Shown: positions 55,157-64,000 of the stretch, piece by piece
Position numbering within the stretch: the stretch's first letter is position 1
Layout of the letters: each line of letters begins with the position of its first letter
Assembly (NCBI GenBank): GCA_019359675.1
Contig: JAHHGX010000020.1
Location: 1 to 64,000, forward strand
Direction: 5' to 3'
DNA length: 64,000 nt
Source: Calothrix sp. FI2-JRJ7
GTDB taxonomy: Bacteria; Cyanobacteriota; Cyanobacteriia; Cyanobacteriales; Nostocaceae
Notes under the pieces: generated by a model
The model's database searches: none
Told to the model about the DNA's origin: nothing
What the model saw: the letters and a program-made list of their open reading frames with translations, nothing else
Translations under genes and position numbers: made by a program

Positions 55157-56008
55157 ATGGCACAACGTAACCCAATTCCTGAAGGCATTAAGCAACCAGC
55201 TAGACAAGTTGCTTCTCATCCTTGGGTTGAACGATTAGCAAGATTAGGCTATGCCGCAAAAGGGCTAGTTTATTTTACTGTGGGTTTACTAGCAGCACAA
55301 GCAGCAATTGGTTCTGGTGGCAAAACTACAGATAGTAGTGGCGCCTTAGAAACGATTGTCACTCAACCGTTTGGTAAATTTCTTTTAAGTATTGTCACCC
55401 TTGGTCTGATTGGATATGCATTATGGCGCCTAGTACAAACTATTCTTGACCCAGAAAATTCTACTCAAGAAATGAACGCTAAACGAATAGCCAAGCGCTT
55501 GGGCTATGCTTTTAGTGCAATTGCTTATATAGGTTTGGCTATAACAGCGGTAAAACTAATCATAGGTACAGGTGGCAGTAATAGCGATACTGTTGAAGAT
55601 TGGACGGTATATTTTCTCAGTCAACCTTTTGGAAGATGGTTAGTAGCGTTGGCAGGATTGGTAGTAATTGGCGTTGGAATTTCTTACCTTTATCAAGCAT
55701 ATAAAGGCAAACTTCGCCGCTATTTCAAACTTGAGCAAATGAGTCGGAAAGAGCAAACTTGGGCAGTGCGTCTGGGTAGATTTGGAATAGCTGCTCGTGG
55801 CATTGTGTTTAGCATTATTGGTATCTTTTTGACGCTAGCAGCAATTAAATCAGACGGTACTCAAGCTAGAGGATTAGGTGGCGCCTTAGCAGTCTTGGCG
55901 CAGCAACCCTTCGGTGCTTGGGTTTTGGGTATAGTGTCTTTGGGTTTAATAGCTTACGGCATTTATTCTGTAATAGAAGCTCGTTATCGGCGTACTAGTA
56001 ATTTATAA
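55157..56008 (+). CDS. DUF1206 family membrane protein
   Basis: 283 residues, six predicted transmembrane helices in three pairs. Each pair begins with a similar motif (VERLARLGYAAKGLVYFTVG, AKRLGYAFSAIAYIGLAI, AVRLGRFGIAARGIVFSIIG) and ends with QPFG-x-W/F-LL-x-x-x-x-GL. This triple-repeat structure defines DUF1206. Function is unknown in the family. A repeat of the CTTGTGGAACAGGCATCCC type follows the stop. Confidence 0.9.
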   Translation: MAQRNPIPEGIKQPARQVASHPWVERLARLGYAAKGLVYFTVGLLAAQAAIGSGGKTTDSSGALETIVTQPFGKFLLSIVTLGLIGYALWRLVQTILDPENSTQEMNAKRIAKRLGYAFSAIAYIGLAITAVKLIIGTGGSNSDTVEDWTVYFLSQPFGRWLVALAGLVVIGVGISYLYQAYKGKLRRYFKLEQMSRKEQTWAVRLGRFGIAARGIVFSIIGIFLTLAAIKSDGTQARGLGGALAVLAQQPFGAWVLGIVSLGLIAYGIYSVIEARYRRTSNL

Positions 56009-56276
56009 GCTTGCTTCTTGTGGAACAGGCATCCCTGCCTGTCCCATTACTTAAAACTTTTAAAAATAATCTAAATTCTATTAAAAATAAAATGTATTAT
56101 CATTGAATTTGTGATTTTTTACAATAATTTTCAACAAATTGACATAACAATTAATAAGGCTAATTAAATCAATAATTTTTTAAATTAAATTTATACTAAT
56201 TATACATAAAAATATAATAATAAGATACATCCAAACTCAAAACTTACATATATTCAATAGTATTTAGGAAGCAATT

Positions 56277-56717
56277 ATGCAAATTTAATACGAAAATCAA
56301 GAAGAAAAAATTTTAACCAACCTAACCGTAATTAATCGTGTAGACCAGTTTTTTGCCGAAGCTGGATACATACCTAAAGAAGCAATACGCTCTATAAACC
56401 TAGAAAATATGTTAGTCGAAAAGAGCGTCACAACATTATGTTTGCCAGCAGACACCATAGCTTTTTTAGGTTTAAAAATATTAAGATAAGTAGATGTTGC
56501 CACTCCTACAGGTATTGATAAATCAAGAATATTCCAAGATGCAAGAATCTCTGTTTGTGGAAGAGAAGGAACCTTTGATTGTTTGAAACTCCCTAAAGGC
56601 AAAAATGCGCTTTTAGGTAGAATTCCACTTGATGCACTAGGATTAAAATTAGACCTTACAAATCAAAAAATAAAAGTTTTACCCATCAGTCCCACAGAAA
56701 CTTATTTGACTATATAA
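56277..56717 (+). pseudogene. Retroviral-type aspartic protease pseudogene with two in-frame TAA stops
   Basis: One reading frame from ATG 56277 to TAA 56715 gives 146 codons, interrupted by TAA at 56286 and 56487. It reads YENQEEKILTNLTVINRVDQ near the start, and its second half contains DVATPTGIDKSRIFQDARIS and ends KNALLGRIPLDALGLKLDLT, NQKIKVLPISPTETYL. The LLGRIPL-LGLKLD-Q-KI pattern is the C-terminal signature of bacterial clan AA aspartic proteases (putative aspartyl protease family), common in cyanobacteria. The catalytic D-T-G region falls in the damaged part. The minus-strand frame 56297-56602 is its shadow. The end overlaps the next gene by eight bases. Confidence 0.65.
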
Positions 56718-57333
56718 CGTTACAAATATGCTTCAATATCTTCATGACATCATATAAAGCATTACCTCGATTGCGTACTTCAAAGATATCAGAAAGAGCA
56801 TACCGAGGAGTTTGTGCTTTTACTAACTTAATAAACACAAAAGTTCCGCCTGTAGTAATCATTCCATAACAAGGGTTTTCTGAATTAGGATTACCCAACA
56901 TATAAGCAAGAATTTGAGCTAATCCTGCTTCAATAGAATAAGAAGCTCTCTTAGACTCAATAACCATAACCCAAAATTGGTCTTTCAATACTAAAACATC
57001 AATTTTGCCTTTAATAATTACACCTTCATCTTCTGTAAGAATATCTATAGATTCTTCTGACCGAACATAAAACGGCTGTAAATATAATTCTGCAAGGAAC
57101 AAAAGCGGGTCAAGTACAGCCATTCGTACAACATCTTCTAACAAATGAGGGTAATTAAGAAGATTCACAAAACCTGCTTTGATTTTATCTAAATATTGTT
57201 TTTCAATATCAGTGATTTCTGGTAAATTGTCTTGCCATTCTCTAAAAAAATTCTCATCTTCTACAAACTGAAGACCAAATTTATCAATTAGCCATCGTAA
57301 GTCAATATCTTTTGCTTGAATAATTTGTGTCAT
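56710..57333 (-). CDS. PD-(D/E)XK nuclease family protein (type I restriction R-like)
   Basis: 207 residues. A helical N-terminal part is followed by the nuclease core GKIDVLVLKDQFWVMVIESK, with D and E-x-K spaced as in PD-(D/E)XK enzymes and QILAYML as the conserved Q of motif QxxxY-type helices. The C-terminal part (YGMITTGGTFVFIKLV) is as in cyanobacterial proteins annotated as restriction endonuclease subunit R. Stand-alone, without helicase or methylase, so probably not a full restriction system. Function unproven. Confidence 0.75.
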   Translation of the reverse strand: MTQIIQAKDIDLRWLIDKFGLQFVEDENFFREWQDNLPEITDIEKQYLDKIKAGFVNLLNYPHLLEDVVRMAVLDPLLFLAELYLQPFYVRSEESIDILTEDEGVIIKGKIDVLVLKDQFWVMVIESKRASYSIEAGLAQILAYMLGNPNSENPCYGMITTGGTFVFIKLVKAQTPRYALSDIFEVRNRGNALYDVMKILKHICNVI

Positions 57334-57400
57334 TTTACTTTTGCCTATTATAATAAATAATATTCGTATCAGTTATAATTCTACAACATAAAAAACGGGG

Positions 57401-58291
57401 ATGCAAAACAAATCAAGCATTAAAATTGACTTTGAATCATGCGATGCGATTAAAAAAATACTTCCAAAGGCGCCAATTATTTCAAGTCACTCGATAGGAT
57501 GGCAGGGTATCTACCTTGAATATCATCGTCAGCCTGCACATGATACCCCTGAATATAACTTTCCACATAATACCATTAGTATAGGGCTTGGATATCAGGC
57601 AAAAGAATTTAAAGTAAATAAACAGATATATAAAAACTTCGTAAGTGGTAATATTGGTATTATCCCTGCTTATTATGATATTAAAACTCAAGCGTATGGA
57701 AATGCTGAGTTTATTTTACTAACAGTAGAATCAGATAAACTTGCAAGCACTATTCATGAATCGGTTGATATTGACAAATTAGAAATTAAACCACAAGTTT
57801 ATGGATTTGACCCACTAATTTATCAAATTGGATTAGAACTGAAAAAAGAATTAGAAACGACTGGGGTTGATAGTCGTCTGTATGCTGAGTCAATGGCAAC
57901 AGCACTGGCAGTCCATTTGATTAAACGTTACTCTACACAAACACCAAATATCAAACAATATACAGATGGACTACCCAACTATAAACTACGCGAAGTCATA
58001 GCTTATATTAATGAGCATCTTGACCAAAACTTGTCCTTGGCTGAACTTGCAGTAATAGCTCAAATGAGTCCACACTATTTTGCCAGCTTATTTAAACAGT
58101 CAATAGGGTTTGCGCCTCATCAATATATAACTAAATGCCGTGTAGAGAAAGCAAAGCAATTACTACATAACCATGAATTAACAATTTTAGAAGTTTGTCA
58201 GCAAGTAGGTTTTCAAAGTCCTAGCCACTTCGCGCGCGTTTTTCGTAAATACACAACTACCACACCTAAATTATATAGAGGCGCCCTTTAG
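57401..58291 (+). CDS. AraC family transcriptional regulator
   Basis: 296 residues. The N-terminal half (about 1-180) has a cupin-like pattern with HNTISIGLGYQAKEF. The C-terminal double helix-turn-helix covers about 195-296: LSLAELAVIAQMSPHYFASL, then KQSIGFAPHQYITKCRVEKA, and the signature LEVCQQVGFQSPSHFARVFR. Ligand unknown. Its stop lies 113 bases before an amidase gene on the same strand, so regulation of that gene is possible. GGCGCC sites occur near both ends. Confidence 0.9.
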   Translation: MQNKSSIKIDFESCDAIKKILPKAPIISSHSIGWQGIYLEYHRQPAHDTPEYNFPHNTISIGLGYQAKEFKVNKQIYKNFVSGNIGIIPAYYDIKTQAYGNAEFILLTVESDKLASTIHESVDIDKLEIKPQVYGFDPLIYQIGLELKKELETTGVDSRLYAESMATALAVHLIKRYSTQTPNIKQYTDGLPNYKLREVIAYINEHLDQNLSLAELAVIAQMSPHYFASLFKQSIGFAPHQYITKCRVEKAKQLLHNHELTILEVCQQVGFQSPSHFARVFRKYTTTTPKLYRGAL

Positions 58292-58404
58292 TTTTACTTA
58301 GTTTTACAACAAATCGGAAGATTGCGACATTTTGCGGAAGAATTGAAGCGACATAGACAAGATACACTCAATACACTGATGGAATGTAGTATTATAATCA
58401 ACCG

Positions 58405-59826
58405 ATGAGTAACCTTGTTTTCTTACCTGCCCATCAGTTAGCAAAAGCTATTCAAAATCGTGAAGTGTCTGCTACCGAAGTTTTGGAAGCTCATTTAAAG
58501 CATATTGCCGAACATAACCCAAAAATTAATGCCTTTATTACTTTAGACGAAGAAAGAGCAAGACAACGTGCGAAACAAGCAGACGAAGCTTTGGCAAAAG
58601 GGGAAATATGGGGAACTTTACATGGTGTTCCTTTTACTGCCAAAGATTGTTACGAAACTGTTCAAATGCGAACGACATGCGGTTATAAAGGGTTTGCAAA
58701 TTACATTCCCAAATACGATGCTACCGTTATTTCTAGAATACTAGGCGCCGGAGCAATCTTAATTGGCAAAACAAATCTTCCTATATTCGCATCGGACGCA
58801 CAAACGAACTCAGATTTTGGACGCACCAATAACCCGTGGGACATAAAATATACAGCAGGTGGGAGTAGTGGTGGTAGTGCAGCAGCAGTTGCGGCAGGAT
58901 TTTCACCATTAGATGTATGTAGTGGTTTAGGTGGTTCAGGAAGAATACCCGCACATTTCTGTGGAGTGTTTGGAATTAAACCAACCGAACAGCGTGTTTC
59001 GATGGCAGGAGCATGGCCAGCGATGTTAGAAGGCAACAATGGGTTACAGTATATGTACGCACCTGGAGCAATGACACGCTCAGTTGAAGATTTAAAAATT
59101 TGGCTTTCACTTGTAGAAGGTACTGATAAAAATTTTTGGCAAGTTCCACCTGTAATCAAAGAACATGACGAAGAACGTTCTTTAAACTCATATCGTATTG
59201 CTTGGACGGATAACTTTGGTATAAGTGTCACCTCAGAAACGCGCGCGACGTTAGAAAACTTAGCACATACACTCCAAGAATTAGGTTGCACAGTAGAAAA
59301 AGCAAGTCCATTAGATTTTGATTATACTGCTGCCGTTCAAACTTACGGAGAATTAACAGGAGCATGGCTAAGTTCTCGACCAATTCCCAAACTACCAACT
59401 TTTTTTGATGACTTGCGACGATTATTTAGTGGTGCGAATGTTGTTAAAGGCGCCTTAAGAGGTACGAGTATGAATCTTAAACAATATGCGATAGCAATGG
59501 CAAGACGTAATAAATTCACCACCCAAATAGAAAATTTTCTTGGACAATGGGATGCGTGGTTAGTTCCAACCACCGCAATACCAGCTTTTCCCCATCAACC
59601 CATTGGCAAAGGATTTGAAATTGAAGGGAAAAAAGTTCCATACCTAGATGCATGTGCCACATTCACAAGTATATTTACCTTAACAGGTAATCCAGTAATA
59701 GTATTACCAGTAGGAAAAACTCAACAAGGACTTCCTATAGGGTTGCAACTAGTTGGAAAGAGATGGCACGACATGCAATTATTAAACTTAGCCGCTCAAA
59801 TTGGTGTAGGGTGCGTGAAGGACTAA
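58405..59826 (+). CDS. Amidase signature family enzyme with repeat-derived C-terminus
   Basis: 473 residues. The Ser-Ser-Lys triad region is present: Lys in FTAKDCYE, first Ser and the signature AGGSSGGSAAAVAAG, and the nucleophile in LGGSGRIPAHFCGVFG. Similar to GatA and to indoleacetamide or acetamide hydrolases; it cleaves an unknown amide in the cytosol. The family tail after LQLVGKRWHDMQLLNLAAQI is normally some 20 residues more. Here GVGCVKD and the stop are encoded by a dispersed repeat beginning at 59803, so the end has been replaced. The active-site region is intact. Confidence 0.9.
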   Translation: MSNLVFLPAHQLAKAIQNREVSATEVLEAHLKHIAEHNPKINAFITLDEERARQRAKQADEALAKGEIWGTLHGVPFTAKDCYETVQMRTTCGYKGFANYIPKYDATVISRILGAGAILIGKTNLPIFASDAQTNSDFGRTNNPWDIKYTAGGSSGGSAAAVAAGFSPLDVCSGLGGSGRIPAHFCGVFGIKPTEQRVSMAGAWPAMLEGNNGLQYMYAPGAMTRSVEDLKIWLSLVEGTDKNFWQVPPVIKEHDEERSLNSYRIAWTDNFGISVTSETRATLENLAHTLQELGCTVEKASPLDFDYTAAVQTYGELTGAWLSSRPIPKLPTFFDDLRRLFSGANVVKGALRGTSMNLKQYAIAMARRNKFTTQIENFLGQWDAWLVPTTAIPAFPHQPIGKGFEIEGKKVPYLDACATFTSIFTLTGNPVIVLPVGKTQQGLPIGLQLVGKRWHDMQLLNLAAQIGVGCVKD

Positions 59827-59873
59827 AACAATATAAAAATAATTATTACAATCTACTAGCCGGAGCGCACCAA
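59803..59873. repeat. GTGCGTGA inverted repeat, degraded copy 3
   Basis: Left end GGTGTAGGGTGCGTGA and right end GCGCACC, with an AT-rich centre. It resembles copies at 12813 and 24359. It sits on the 3' end of the amidase gene and provides its last codons. Next to it, at 59902-59938, is a TGGGTTACGC...CCACCCAACC hairpin of another family. Confidence 0.6.
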
Positions 59874-59932
59874 AATTTACCAGAATATATCATGTATGTT
59901 GGGTTACGCAAAGCCTCCACCCAACCTACGCG

Positions 59933-60484
59933 CTACGCGCTAATAATGGCGCCTACAGATACAGCGATATTCGGAAATGCTAAAGGATTAATAGTTCCAG
60001 CAGTCAAAGTAGATTTAGAAGTATATTTTTTGTTTCGGGGATTGCGAAAAACTATAAGTTCTCTGGTTCTAAGGTTAACAACCCAGTATTCATTAATACC
60101 AGCTTCTGCATAAATTTCTGTTTTTATCTCTAAATCTTTTTCTAAGCTGGTATTTGAATATTCAATTACCCAAAAAATATTCTCAGGATATGGATGATGT
60201 TGTAAATACTGGCGCCCTAAACGTTGAATAACAGCAATATCAGGTTCCGGTTCTGAGCCATTAGGAAGGGTTATTGGTTTTCCAACAAGAACTTTTGCCC
60301 TGTCTGCTAACAAACTTTTCAGATATTCCTCAGCCTCACTACTAAAGTAAGAATGTGGTTCTCCCTCTGGCGCCATCTCAACAATTTCTCCCCTTAATAA
60401 TTCCACGCGGCGATTATCTAAAATACCAGCTTCAATCATGCGGTGGTATTCGTCTAATGTCCACTTGGCTACAGCTAATGTCAT
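59933..60484 (-). CDS. Uma2 family (DUF820) endonuclease-like protein
   Basis: 183 residues from ATG 60484 (MTLAVAKWTLDEYHRMIEAG); the frame is open 51 bases upstream but without homology. Contains VELLRGEIVEMAPEGEPHSY, NGSEPEPDIAVIQ, NIFWVIEYSNTSLEKDLEIK and YAEAGINEYWVVNL, the Uma2 core with acidic active-site residues. The final residues (VGAIISA) run into a repeat. The two Uma2 proteins of the window are only moderately alike. Confidence 0.9.
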   Translation of the reverse strand: MTLAVAKWTLDEYHRMIEAGILDNRRVELLRGEIVEMAPEGEPHSYFSSEAEEYLKSLLADRAKVLVGKPITLPNGSEPEPDIAVIQRLGRQYLQHHPYPENIFWVIEYSNTSLEKDLEIKTEIYAEAGINEYWVVNLRTRELIVFRNPRNKKYTSKSTLTAGTINPLAFPNIAVSVGAIISA

Positions 60485-60552
60485 AACAATAACTTTTTTA
60501 CCACAGTTGTTATATTCCATGATAGTACAAATCAATTTGGCATTTACTGCGC

Positions 60553-60657
60553 GGACTGTATGTTGGGTTGTGCCTTTGGCATACTACGTAAACGCAGAGC
60601 CTCCACCCAACCTACTATCTACAATATATCCATTGCATCCGTTACATCCGTTGCTAA
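60553..60657. repeat. Composite intergenic repeats
   Basis: A hairpin with TGTTGGGTTGTGC and CCACCCAACCTAC arms (60560-60613) carries the same ACGCAGAGCCTCCACCCAAC text as the copy at 59910-59935. It is followed by ATCCGTTACATCCGTTGC (60638-60655), one end of the GCAACGGAT family. No gene is present between 60485 and 60750. Confidence 0.65.
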
Positions 60658-60750
60658 TGGCGCCTACTAGCAATTTGAGAAAAATTGAGTATCATTACGT
60701 TGTACATTCGCGTTCTAAGTGCCTAACAGCACATATTTTCAAGTATACAA

Positions 60751-62265
60751 ATGAACTATTATAAAAAACTTGCTGTATTAATGGTCGTTTCAGCATCTAA
60801 CTTACTGGCGCCATCTATAGTAAAGGCAGAACCAAAAATCACCTCCACACCTCCAAATATATTAGTAGCGGAGCAAAAATGCTGGTTAGGTCAATTTTTT
60901 TGCCCAAAAGTAAGGCGAAATTTGTTCTTGCGGTCAAATCAAGTCGTTAAAGATGTTAAGATACTCAGCTTAGATTTAGCTAGCTCCAATGGTACACAAG
61001 TATTTCCTGCAAATGCCATCAAAGTTAACTTAGCTAGTTCGAGTATTAATAATTTACCCAACCAACCGTTATTAACTCCGATTGAGTTTGATTTGAAAAA
61101 TGTGGAGAGTGGAGAATATAATGGCAACTTACTAGTAATTACTTCTGATAGCGAGTTAGTTATCCCTATAAGTCTAAAACTCAGAGACTTCTGGCTAATG
61201 CCATTGTTAGTACTTTTGCTCGGCGTTGGTTTAGGAATTATTATCTCGATGTATCGTAGCGAATGGATGGCACGTGATGAAGTTGTGGTGCAAGTTGCTC
61301 GTCTTCGCAGTAAACTACGCGCGGATGAAGAATTTAAACAAGATAGTTCTTTTTATAAAAAAGTTGAGTCTTACTTAACATCAGTCGAAACAGCGTTAGA
61401 GAACAAGCGTTCTGCTGCTGCACAAGAAGCTGCAAATAAAGCTCAAGATATTTGGGATAAATGGCATCAAAGTAAACAAGGTTGGTTGAGCTTATTAGAA
61501 TATGAGTCTAAGTTACGCAAACGGGTAGAAGAAGAAAACCCTCAAAATCAAATTCCTTACTTAGAACAATTAACTTGGCAGCTTGACAGTATAAATAAAG
61601 GTAGAGCATCACAAGATAGTCCAGGTCAAGTCACTAAAGCACTACAAGAAGTGCAAGTGCAGCTTAATAATTATCTATTAGCAGAAACTCAACTAGATGA
61701 GTTTAGAGAATTAACTAACCAAGTACCATATGAGGCAAAAGACAAAGAAAAATATTGGAAACAAGAAGCATTGACGCTGCAAAGACTTTTATATAACCTT
61801 TCTCCTACAGATATAGACTCATATCATAAATGGCAAGATGACATCAGAAGTAAAACAGAAGAAATAATTGAAGATATCCAAAATTTAAAAGATAATACAT
61901 TACCTGGAAAAACATTTTTAGGAAATGTTTCTAGAGCAATCAGTAATCCAACTCATCCTAATTTGCTTGAACCAGTTCCTGATGTTTACCCAGATACAAT
62001 CGATACAAATACAAATAAACTAGAAAAACTTTCGCGTAATCGTTTAGCTGTTTTTTATTCCTCCAGCTATGTTATTGCGATTTTTCTACTTGGTAACGCA
62101 GGTTTTACACAATTGTATTTAGCAAACGGTACTTTTGGCGCCAAAGGGGTTATAGACTATTTCTCGCTACTCGCATGGGGTTTCGGCGCCGAAGCAACGC
62201 GCGAAACTGTTTCGAGAGTTTTGCAAGAATGGAAATTACCAGGGTTGAAAAAGTCGGGTGCATGA
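60751..62265 (+). CDS. Membrane protein with central coiled coil, unknown function
   Basis: 504 residues. Signal peptide (MNYYKKLAVLMVVSASNLLA) to about 27, then an external beta domain to about 145. A transmembrane helix follows (LMPLLVLLLGVGLGIIISMY, about 150-170), then a long helical, probably coiled-coil cytoplasmic region (about 175-400). Two C-terminal hydrophobic segments follow (YSSSYVIAIFLLGNAGFTQL and a short one), and the tail reads GAEATRETVSRVLQEWKLPG. I do not recognise the family. Found alone, with its own terminator. It may sense something outside and signal inside, but that is speculation. Confidence 0.7.
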   Translation: MNYYKKLAVLMVVSASNLLAPSIVKAEPKITSTPPNILVAEQKCWLGQFFCPKVRRNLFLRSNQVVKDVKILSLDLASSNGTQVFPANAIKVNLASSSINNLPNQPLLTPIEFDLKNVESGEYNGNLLVITSDSELVIPISLKLRDFWLMPLLVLLLGVGLGIIISMYRSEWMARDEVVVQVARLRSKLRADEEFKQDSSFYKKVESYLTSVETALENKRSAAAQEAANKAQDIWDKWHQSKQGWLSLLEYESKLRKRVEEENPQNQIPYLEQLTWQLDSINKGRASQDSPGQVTKALQEVQVQLNNYLLAETQLDEFRELTNQVPYEAKDKEKYWKQEALTLQRLLYNLSPTDIDSYHKWQDDIRSKTEEIIEDIQNLKDNTLPGKTFLGNVSRAISNPTHPNLLEPVPDVYPDTIDTNTNKLEKLSRNRLAVFYSSSYVIAIFLLGNAGFTQLYLANGTFGAKGVIDYFSLLAWGFGAEATRETVSRVLQEWKLPGLKKSGA

Positions 62266-62315
62266 TGCCATTATAGTTTACACACAAATCTTTTCGGTCA
62301 GTTTGTAATATTTTT

Positions 62316-62361
62316 ATCCCCTCAAGTCTCCGTATGGGAAGAGAGATAGAGGGGATTTTTA
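62316..62361 (+). terminator. Rho-independent terminator
   Basis: ATCCCCTC (62316-62323) pairs with GAGGGGAT (62349-62356). An inner GTCTC/GAGA stem is possible, and TTTTT follows. It ends the coiled-coil membrane protein transcript. Confidence 0.75.
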
Positions 62362-62476
62362 AGTAAGTATTATTGCTTATTTACGGGTAAGTAATTAACT
62401 TTTTAAACAATCGATTTATTTTGTTACTAATTAATAATTATTTGTTTTAACTAATACTAACTATACACAAAATTTA

Positions 62477-62500
62477 GGGGGTGATTAGGAAATCACCCCC
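62477..62500 (-). terminator. Rho-independent terminator of ndhD
   Basis: GGGGGTGATT and AATCACCCCC, perfectly paired with a 4-base loop. On the minus strand it is followed by TAAATTTTG, 57 bases beyond the ndhD stop. Confidence 0.75.
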
Positions 62501-62556
62501 GCTATGCCATACCACTGTGGTCAAACTATTTAGTTGCACTTTCGCTCTCTTTTGAA

Positions 62557-64000
62557 CTAGTCTGCAACATTTTGAGCAATGACAGGCGCCGTAAATACTT
62601 GGCTGTACATGCTAGCGGGTTGTTGTCCGGCAAATACAGGCAGTGCTTCACGTGCGTGTTGAGCGACTTCTACTGTCTTAACATCGTAAGCTTGGGTGAC
62701 GATTTTAGGATATAAACCGATACCAATGATGGGGAGTATTAAGCAAGCGGTGATAAACAACTCGCGAGGTTTGATGTCTTCTACAAATTCGTCGAGGTGT
62801 AATTCTTCGTTTTTCTTACCGTAGAATACTTCACGTAACATCGAGAGTAAGTAGATAGGAGTTAGGATGACGCCAACTGCGCTTAAGAAGACTACTACAA
62901 TTTTGAAGCTTGAGCTATATACATCGCTGGTGGAGATACCGAGGAATACCATCAACTCTCCGACGAAACCGCTCATACCAGGTAATGCAAGTGATGCCAT
63001 TGAACCAACAGTGAACAGTGCGAATGTACGAGGCATTACTTTGCCCATACCACCCATTTTGTCCATCATCAAGGTGTGAGTACGTTCGTAAGTTACACCA
63101 GATAAGAAGAATAATGTTGCTGCTATCAAACCGTGCGATACCATTTGAAGAACGGCGCCACTGATACCAACTTCAGTATAAGAAGCGATACCTATTAACA
63201 CGAAGCCCATGTGAGCAACCGAGGAATAAGCCAAGCGACGTTTGAGGTTTGTTTGAGCAAAGGCGCAACAAGCTCCGTAGATAATGTTCACTACACCAAG
63301 AATTGCGAGTATAGGAGCAAAGTAAACGTGAGCATTGGGGAGCATTTCCATGTTGAAGCGGATTAAACCATAACCACCCATTTTTAACAACACACCAGCT
63401 AAAACCATTGAACCAGGTGCAGGCGCCTCGCCATGTGCATCAGGAAGCCAAGTGTGGAAAGGGAAGATAGAAAGTTTTACGCCGAAAGCAATTAAGAAAC
63501 CTGTGTAAAGCGCTAACTCTAAAGTGATTGGATATTCCTTCAAACCAAGTTCAACCATGTCGAAGGTGAAGGTATCACCAGAGAATGCCATTGCTAAACC
63601 AGCTATCAAAATGAAGATGGAAGCAGCAGCAGTGTAAATAATAAATTTAGTAGCAGCGTAGCGGCGTTTTGCACCACCCCAAATAGAAATCAATAAATAT
63701 ACAGGAACGAGTTCAACTTCCCACATCAAGAAGAACAGCAACATATCTTGCGCTGTAAACACCCCGATTTGAGCGCTGTACATTAACAGCATCATGGCAT
63801 AAAATAATCGCGGCTTGTTAGTAATCTTCCAAGCCGCGAATACTGCGAGTGTATTTATTAAGCCAGTTAACAAAACTAGCGGCATCGAAATTCCATCAAC
63901 AGCAAGTGACCAATTTAAGCCAAGTTGGGGAATCCAGGAGTACTTTTCAACAAGCTGATATCCAGAACTTTGAAAATCGTAATTGTGCCAGAAGGCAGCA
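62557..64000 (-). CDS. ndhD: NAD(P)H-quinone oxidoreductase subunit 4, 5'-truncated by window edge
   Basis: The frame continues beyond the internal Met at 63885 to the window edge: [20 protein letters not shown] and [13 protein letters not shown] come before it, so the gene begins outside. At least 480 residues are visible. Many transmembrane helices are present, with the proton-channel motifs [37 protein letters not shown] and [10 protein letters not shown]. NdhD is a proton-pumping antiporter-like subunit of NDH-1. The sequence resembles NdhD1, which normally follows ndhF1. A terminator follows. Confidence 0.95.
   Translation of the reverse strand, partial: AAFWHNYDFQSSGYQLVEKYSWIPQLGLNWSLAVDGISMPLVLLTGLINTLAVFAAWKITNKPRLFYAMMLLMYSAQIGVFTAQDMLLFFLMWEVELVPVYLLISIWGGAKRRYAATKFIIYTAAASIFILIAGLAMAFSGDTFTFDMVELGLKEYPITLELALYTGFLIAFGVKLSIFPFHTWLPDAHGEAPAPGSMVLAGVLLKMGGYGLIRFNMEMLPNAHVYFAPILAILGVVNIIYGACCAFAQTNLKRRLAYSSVAHMGFVLIGIASYTEVGISGAVLQMVSHGLIAATLFFLSGVTYERTHTLMMDKMGGMGKVMPRTFALFTVGSMASLALPGMSGFVGELMVFLGISTSDVYSSSFKIVVVFLSAVGVILTPIYLLSMLREVFYGKKNEELHLDEFVEDIKPRELFITACLILPIIGIGLYPKIVTQAYDVKTVEVAQHAREALPVFAGQQPASMYSQVFTAPVIAQNVAD

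Noticed and set aside
56297..56602. 101-codon minus-strand frame
   Set aside because: It is the reverse of the aspartic protease pseudogene, whose plus-strand translation carries the family signature.
59763..60113. Plus-strand frame across the amidase end and Uma2 antisense
   Set aside because: It joins repeat sequence with the antisense of a clear Uma2 gene.

Overview
The window is about 64 kb of chromosome from a filamentous, probably Nostocales-type cyanobacterium. This rests on psbA, psbO, psbEFLJ, ndhCKJ and ndhD, a psaI candidate, rubA and ycf48, the grxC-gshB and ftsQ-ftsZ pairs, a SigF-type sigma factor, Uma2 nucleases, many TPR and WD40 proteins and large amounts of dispersed intergenic palindromes. 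Base composition is AT-rich (about 40% GC by eye). The hexamer GGCGCC recurs about 110 times by hand count, while the classic cyanobacterial HIP1 octamer GCGATCGC was not found. No tRNA, rRNA, CRISPR array or intact transposase was seen.

Layout. 0-5.6 kb: a degraded AAA+ ATPase tail, an ATP-dependent DNA ligase followed by a membrane glycosyltransferase, a TetR regulator divergent from a small membrane protein across twin operators, and the relic of a secreted haemagglutinin-like protein. 5.7-10 kb: psbA (Glu130 form of D1), an unrecognised protein, a PAS-LuxR regulator and cofG. 10.6-13 kb: two TPR proteins and a small antitoxin-like gene. 13.4-17.4 kb: a 3'-truncated secreted nuclease/phytase-like gene butted against pieces of a HigBA module, a TPR gene and a second addiction antitoxin. 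17.4-24 kb: Uma2, a Pro/Thr-rich membrane protein, a secreted TPR protein, hflX and a PEP-CTERM protein. 24-29 kb: grxC-gshB, ftsZ, ftsQ.

29.6-36.2 kb holds a large signalling module: a STAND/AAA ATPase followed by a 1657-residue nSTAND-TPR-WD40 protein with 14 WD repeats. 36.3-43.4 kb: psbO, sigF, a PilP-like lipoprotein and two conserved proteins of unknown role. 43.4-48 kb: a photosynthesis cluster with psaI and ndhCKJ on the plus strand and rubA, ycf48 and psbEFLJ on the minus strand. RubA and Ycf48 assist photosystem assembly, and PsbE/F form cytochrome b559.

48.3-55 kb is an accessory signalling and defence-like stretch: a hybrid histidine kinase, a Ser/Thr kinase-NACHT-membrane fusion, and a two-gene module with an AbiEii-type nucleotidyltransferase preceded by a perfect 20-bp palindrome. 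The first gene of that module carries an in-frame stop between short direct repeats. 55-64 kb: a DUF1206 protein, an aspartic-protease pseudogene, a PD-(D/E)XK nuclease, an AraC regulator, an amidase whose tail is replaced by a repeat, another Uma2, a coiled-coil membrane protein and the 5'-truncated ndhD at the edge.

Gene ends are frequently built from dispersed repeats, and at least seven genes are remnants. Together these indicate a plastic accessory genome around a stable photosynthetic core. All identifications are from reading the translations; no database search was run.
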